Positions 14,931-16,202 of a stretch of DNA of 16,202 nt are shown here, piece after piece. Under the pieces are notes generated by a model, which was given only the letters and a program-made list of their open reading frames with translations, did no database searches and was not told where the DNA came from. The translations under genes were made by a program, and so were the position numbers. The DNA comes from Candidatus Helarchaeota archaeon. Its GTDB lineage: Archaea > Asgardarchaeota > Lokiarchaeia > Helarchaeales > HEL-GB-A. The first letter of the stretch is position 1. Every line of letters begins with the position of its first letter. The stretch spans positions 1-16,202 of the forward strand of contig JABXJU010000090.1 in NCBI GenBank assembly GCA_013375405.1, read 5' to 3'.

Positions 14931-15257
14931 TCATCTTCTAATTTTATCTTGTTTACCATGAGTTACTATGGTGTGTAAAAAAACTTTATTTTCTATTTCA
15001 GGAGGACAAAGATGACAATATGGGGTGGGATCTATTCTGTATTCGTTACATTCTTCGCAAATACTAAAATATAATCTTAAATTTTTAGTGATTCGTTCAT
15101 GACGTATTCCTTTATGACTTTTTGATTGCATAAGGCTTCCATAGCGGAAAGGATCCTCTTTTAAGTCTTGGATAATAGCGTTGATTTGCTTAAAATTTGA
15201 TGAATATTTTTTACGATCTTTTTTAAATTGCTTATTCTCACGAATTTCATAGACCAA
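14931..15257 (-). CDS. RelE/ParE-superfamily toxin-like protein with a four-cysteine insertion
   Basis: This 108-residue protein begins IRENKQFKKDRKKY, the RelE-like start with a basic helix. It continues through IQDLKEDPFRYG, SHKGIRHERITKNLRLYFS (47-65) and ends HTIVTHGKQDKIRR (95-108), the RelE-type final strand with His100 and Arg107. Between the last strands is C-x2-C-x10-C-x2-C (Cys67, 70, 81, 84), a likely zinc site unusual for this fold. RelE proteins cut mRNA in the ribosome, and that activity here is inferred. The TTG start at 15257 lies 12 nt after the stop of the Panacea-like gene, fitting a toxin-antitoxin pair in which the antitoxin is first. Confidence 0.8.
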   Translation of the reverse strand: MVYEIRENKQFKKDRKKYSSNFKQINAIIQDLKEDPFRYGSLMQSKSHKGIRHERITKNLRLYFSICEECNEYRIDPTPYCHLCPPEIENKVFLHTIVTHGKQDKIRR

Positions 15258-15269
15258 ATGATCACATAT

Positions 15270-15896
15270 TTAATAGGGATATTTGGTAGCTATCGTTTGT
15301 CTATTTAATTTGATGGCACGTTTTATTTGTCTGTAATTTCTTTTATCCATTAAAAGAAGAAATGTGTTTACCCAGTCATTATCTATCTCAAATCTTTCTT
15401 TTTTTTCTAAATTTCGTTTAGGATTTAAAATAGTTTGATTTGGAAGGATATTTCGAATTTTTATGCCATTTATTTCAATCTGGTAACAAATATTTTCTAA
15501 TCTTTTTCCTGAAAAATTACCAAATTCATCTAAAACAAGATCTAGTTGATCTACTACCTTTCTATTGAGAGAAAATAGTTCTTCAAATTCATCTAATAAA
15601 ACTTGGCCATGTTTATTTATAGAAGAGTTATGAGATTGAAAAGGTCCTATATCTAAAATAAATGTATCAATAAGTTCATTCACTACTAAGAAATCCTTAA
15701 CTCCCGGAACTGAAAATGAATAGGGACCATATCTATATCGTACAAAATGAAAATCAAATCCAAAAAGATTCTTTTTTTCCATTTCTAATTCAGATAAAAA
15801 AATTAATTTGGTTAATTTCTTTTGAGAAAATTCTTCTTGCTCCTTCAATAAATATAGAAGTAGAAGATTATCAACGATAAAATTTTGATCTAACAT
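15270..15896 (-). CDS. Panacea/DUF4065 (SocA-like) protein, putative antitoxin
   Basis: This 208-residue protein shows the DUF4065 pattern: KLTKLIFLSELEM (27-39), FDFHFVRYRYGPYSFSV (47-63), and later a helix pair with GQVLLDEFEELF (97-108). In related proteins the first block is a helix and RYGPY is the signature. Panacea domains are antitoxins shared by many different toxins, often next to them. The C-terminal part (about 130-208) is basic and not recognised, and may bind the toxin or DNA. ATG 15896 has AAGGGG 5 nt upstream. It is 12 nt before the RelE-like gene, the usual antitoxin-toxin order. Confidence 0.78.
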   Translation of the reverse strand: MLDQNFIVDNLLLLYLLKEQEEFSQKKLTKLIFLSELEMEKKNLFGFDFHFVRYRYGPYSFSVPGVKDFLVVNELIDTFILDIGPFQSHNSSINKHGQVLLDEFEELFSLNRKVVDQLDLVLDEFGNFSGKRLENICYQIEINGIKIRNILPNQTILNPKRNLEKKERFEIDNDWVNTFLLLMDKRNYRQIKRAIKLNRQTIATKYPY

Positions 15897-16100
15897 AATA
15901 ACCCCTTACGACTTGGGATCCAATCTTTTATATGTTTACATAATACTATATAAACTCCATCTAATATAGATTTTGATTAAAATCATTCCTCAAAATCGAT
16001 CCCTATTAGATTTATTTAATCACGTTATTCGTTTCCTTTTTCGATCTCTTCATAGTAAAATCCCTTTATGCTATAATCAAAAAACTCAAAGAAAAATAGA
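15897..16100 (-). promoter_or_regulatory. Promoter region of the Panacea-RelE module; otherwise empty
   Basis: On the minus strand GTTTATATAGTATTA (about 15941-15956) is a TATA-like element about 50 bp before the antitoxin ATG, and AAGGGG (15902-15907) is the Shine-Dalgarno site. The rest of the region to 16100 is AT-rich with no open frame of note and no RNA gene seen. An operator for autoregulation is expected here, but no clear inverted repeat is visible. Confidence 0.45.
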
Positions 16101-16202
16101 TCAGGGAGGTAGAAAAATCTTACGGTAGTACTTGAGTTCCTGGTAGCATCCTTCGACCTCCGCGGGGGAGTCGCGGGAGTACTGTGCTAAGTCAGTCAAG
16201 GA
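16101..16202 (-). CDS. 3' end of an unrecognised GC-rich gene (partial)
   Basis: On the minus strand a frame enters from the right edge and stops at TGA (16101-16103), giving 33 residues: DLAQYSRDSPAEVEGCYQEL, then KYYRKIFLPP at the end. The amino-acid mix looks protein-like, and the G+C-rich sequence (CCTCCGCGGGGGAGTCGCGG) contrasts with the AT-rich surroundings, as in the WD40 remnant. The family is unknown. The GC-rich sequence makes long stop-free frames easier, so this is tentative. Confidence 0.4.
   Translation of the reverse strand, partial: SLTDLAQYSRDSPAEVEGCYQELKYYRKIFLPP

Noticed and set aside
16101..16202. Structured RNA (5S rRNA, SRP RNA or RNase P RNA) in the GC-rich right end
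   Set aside because: None of the conserved cores of these RNAs could be matched. A minus-strand protein end explains the stretch better, though weakly.
1..16202. CRISPR array or insertion sequence
   Set aside because: No regularly spaced repeats, terminal inverted repeats or transposase were seen in the window.

Overview
The window looks like chromosomal DNA from an AT-rich archaeon. Genes have AT-rich TATA-like upstream regions and variable Shine-Dalgarno sites. Several starts are GTG or TTG. The one tRNA has no encoded CCA and carries archaeal-type introns with bulge-helix-bulge folds. The gene content (Smc-ScpA-ScpB, a divergent AAA ATPase, an FTR-type iron-sulfur reductase subunit, an ECF transporter core, a WD40 remnant) and the low GC would suit an anaerobic Asgard (Promethearchaeota) archaeon. 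That placement is inference, since no marker here settles it.

Layout. The left edge holds the 3' end of an unrecognised basic protein (3-80). From 240 to 6620 is a rightward chromosome-organisation operon: a coiled-coil/AAA/winged-helix ATPase, then Smc, ScpA and ScpB, with the last three abutting or overlapping. A small acidic-tailed protein and a DUF167 protein follow as a 4-nt-overlapping pair (6675-7222). A CYTH-domain protein (minus strand) and a lone ferredoxin-thioredoxin-reductase-type catalytic subunit (plus strand) are divergent around a perfect 14-bp palindrome. A leftward block encodes an ECF transporter energising module (two ATPases and EcfT, no S component) and, upstream, a DHH phosphoesterase.

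At 11855-11997 is a tRNA-Leu(CAA) whose gene is interrupted twice, in the variable arm and in the T loop, neither at the canonical 37/38 position. After it comes a multi-pass membrane protein. A rightward three-gene cluster follows (NadR/AAA_28-like P-loop NTPase, TatD-like hydrolase, YjbQ/UPF0047).

The right end (14575-16202) is accessory. It has a broken WD40 fragment with GC-rich base use, and a leftward two-gene toxin-antitoxin-like module: a Panacea/DUF4065-like protein followed by a RelE-like protein carrying a four-cysteine insertion. The 3' end of another GC-rich gene runs off the edge.

The most interesting points are the AAA ATPase that leads the Smc operon but lacks catalytic residues, the doubly interrupted tRNA-Leu, and the Panacea/zinc-RelE pair beside gene debris.
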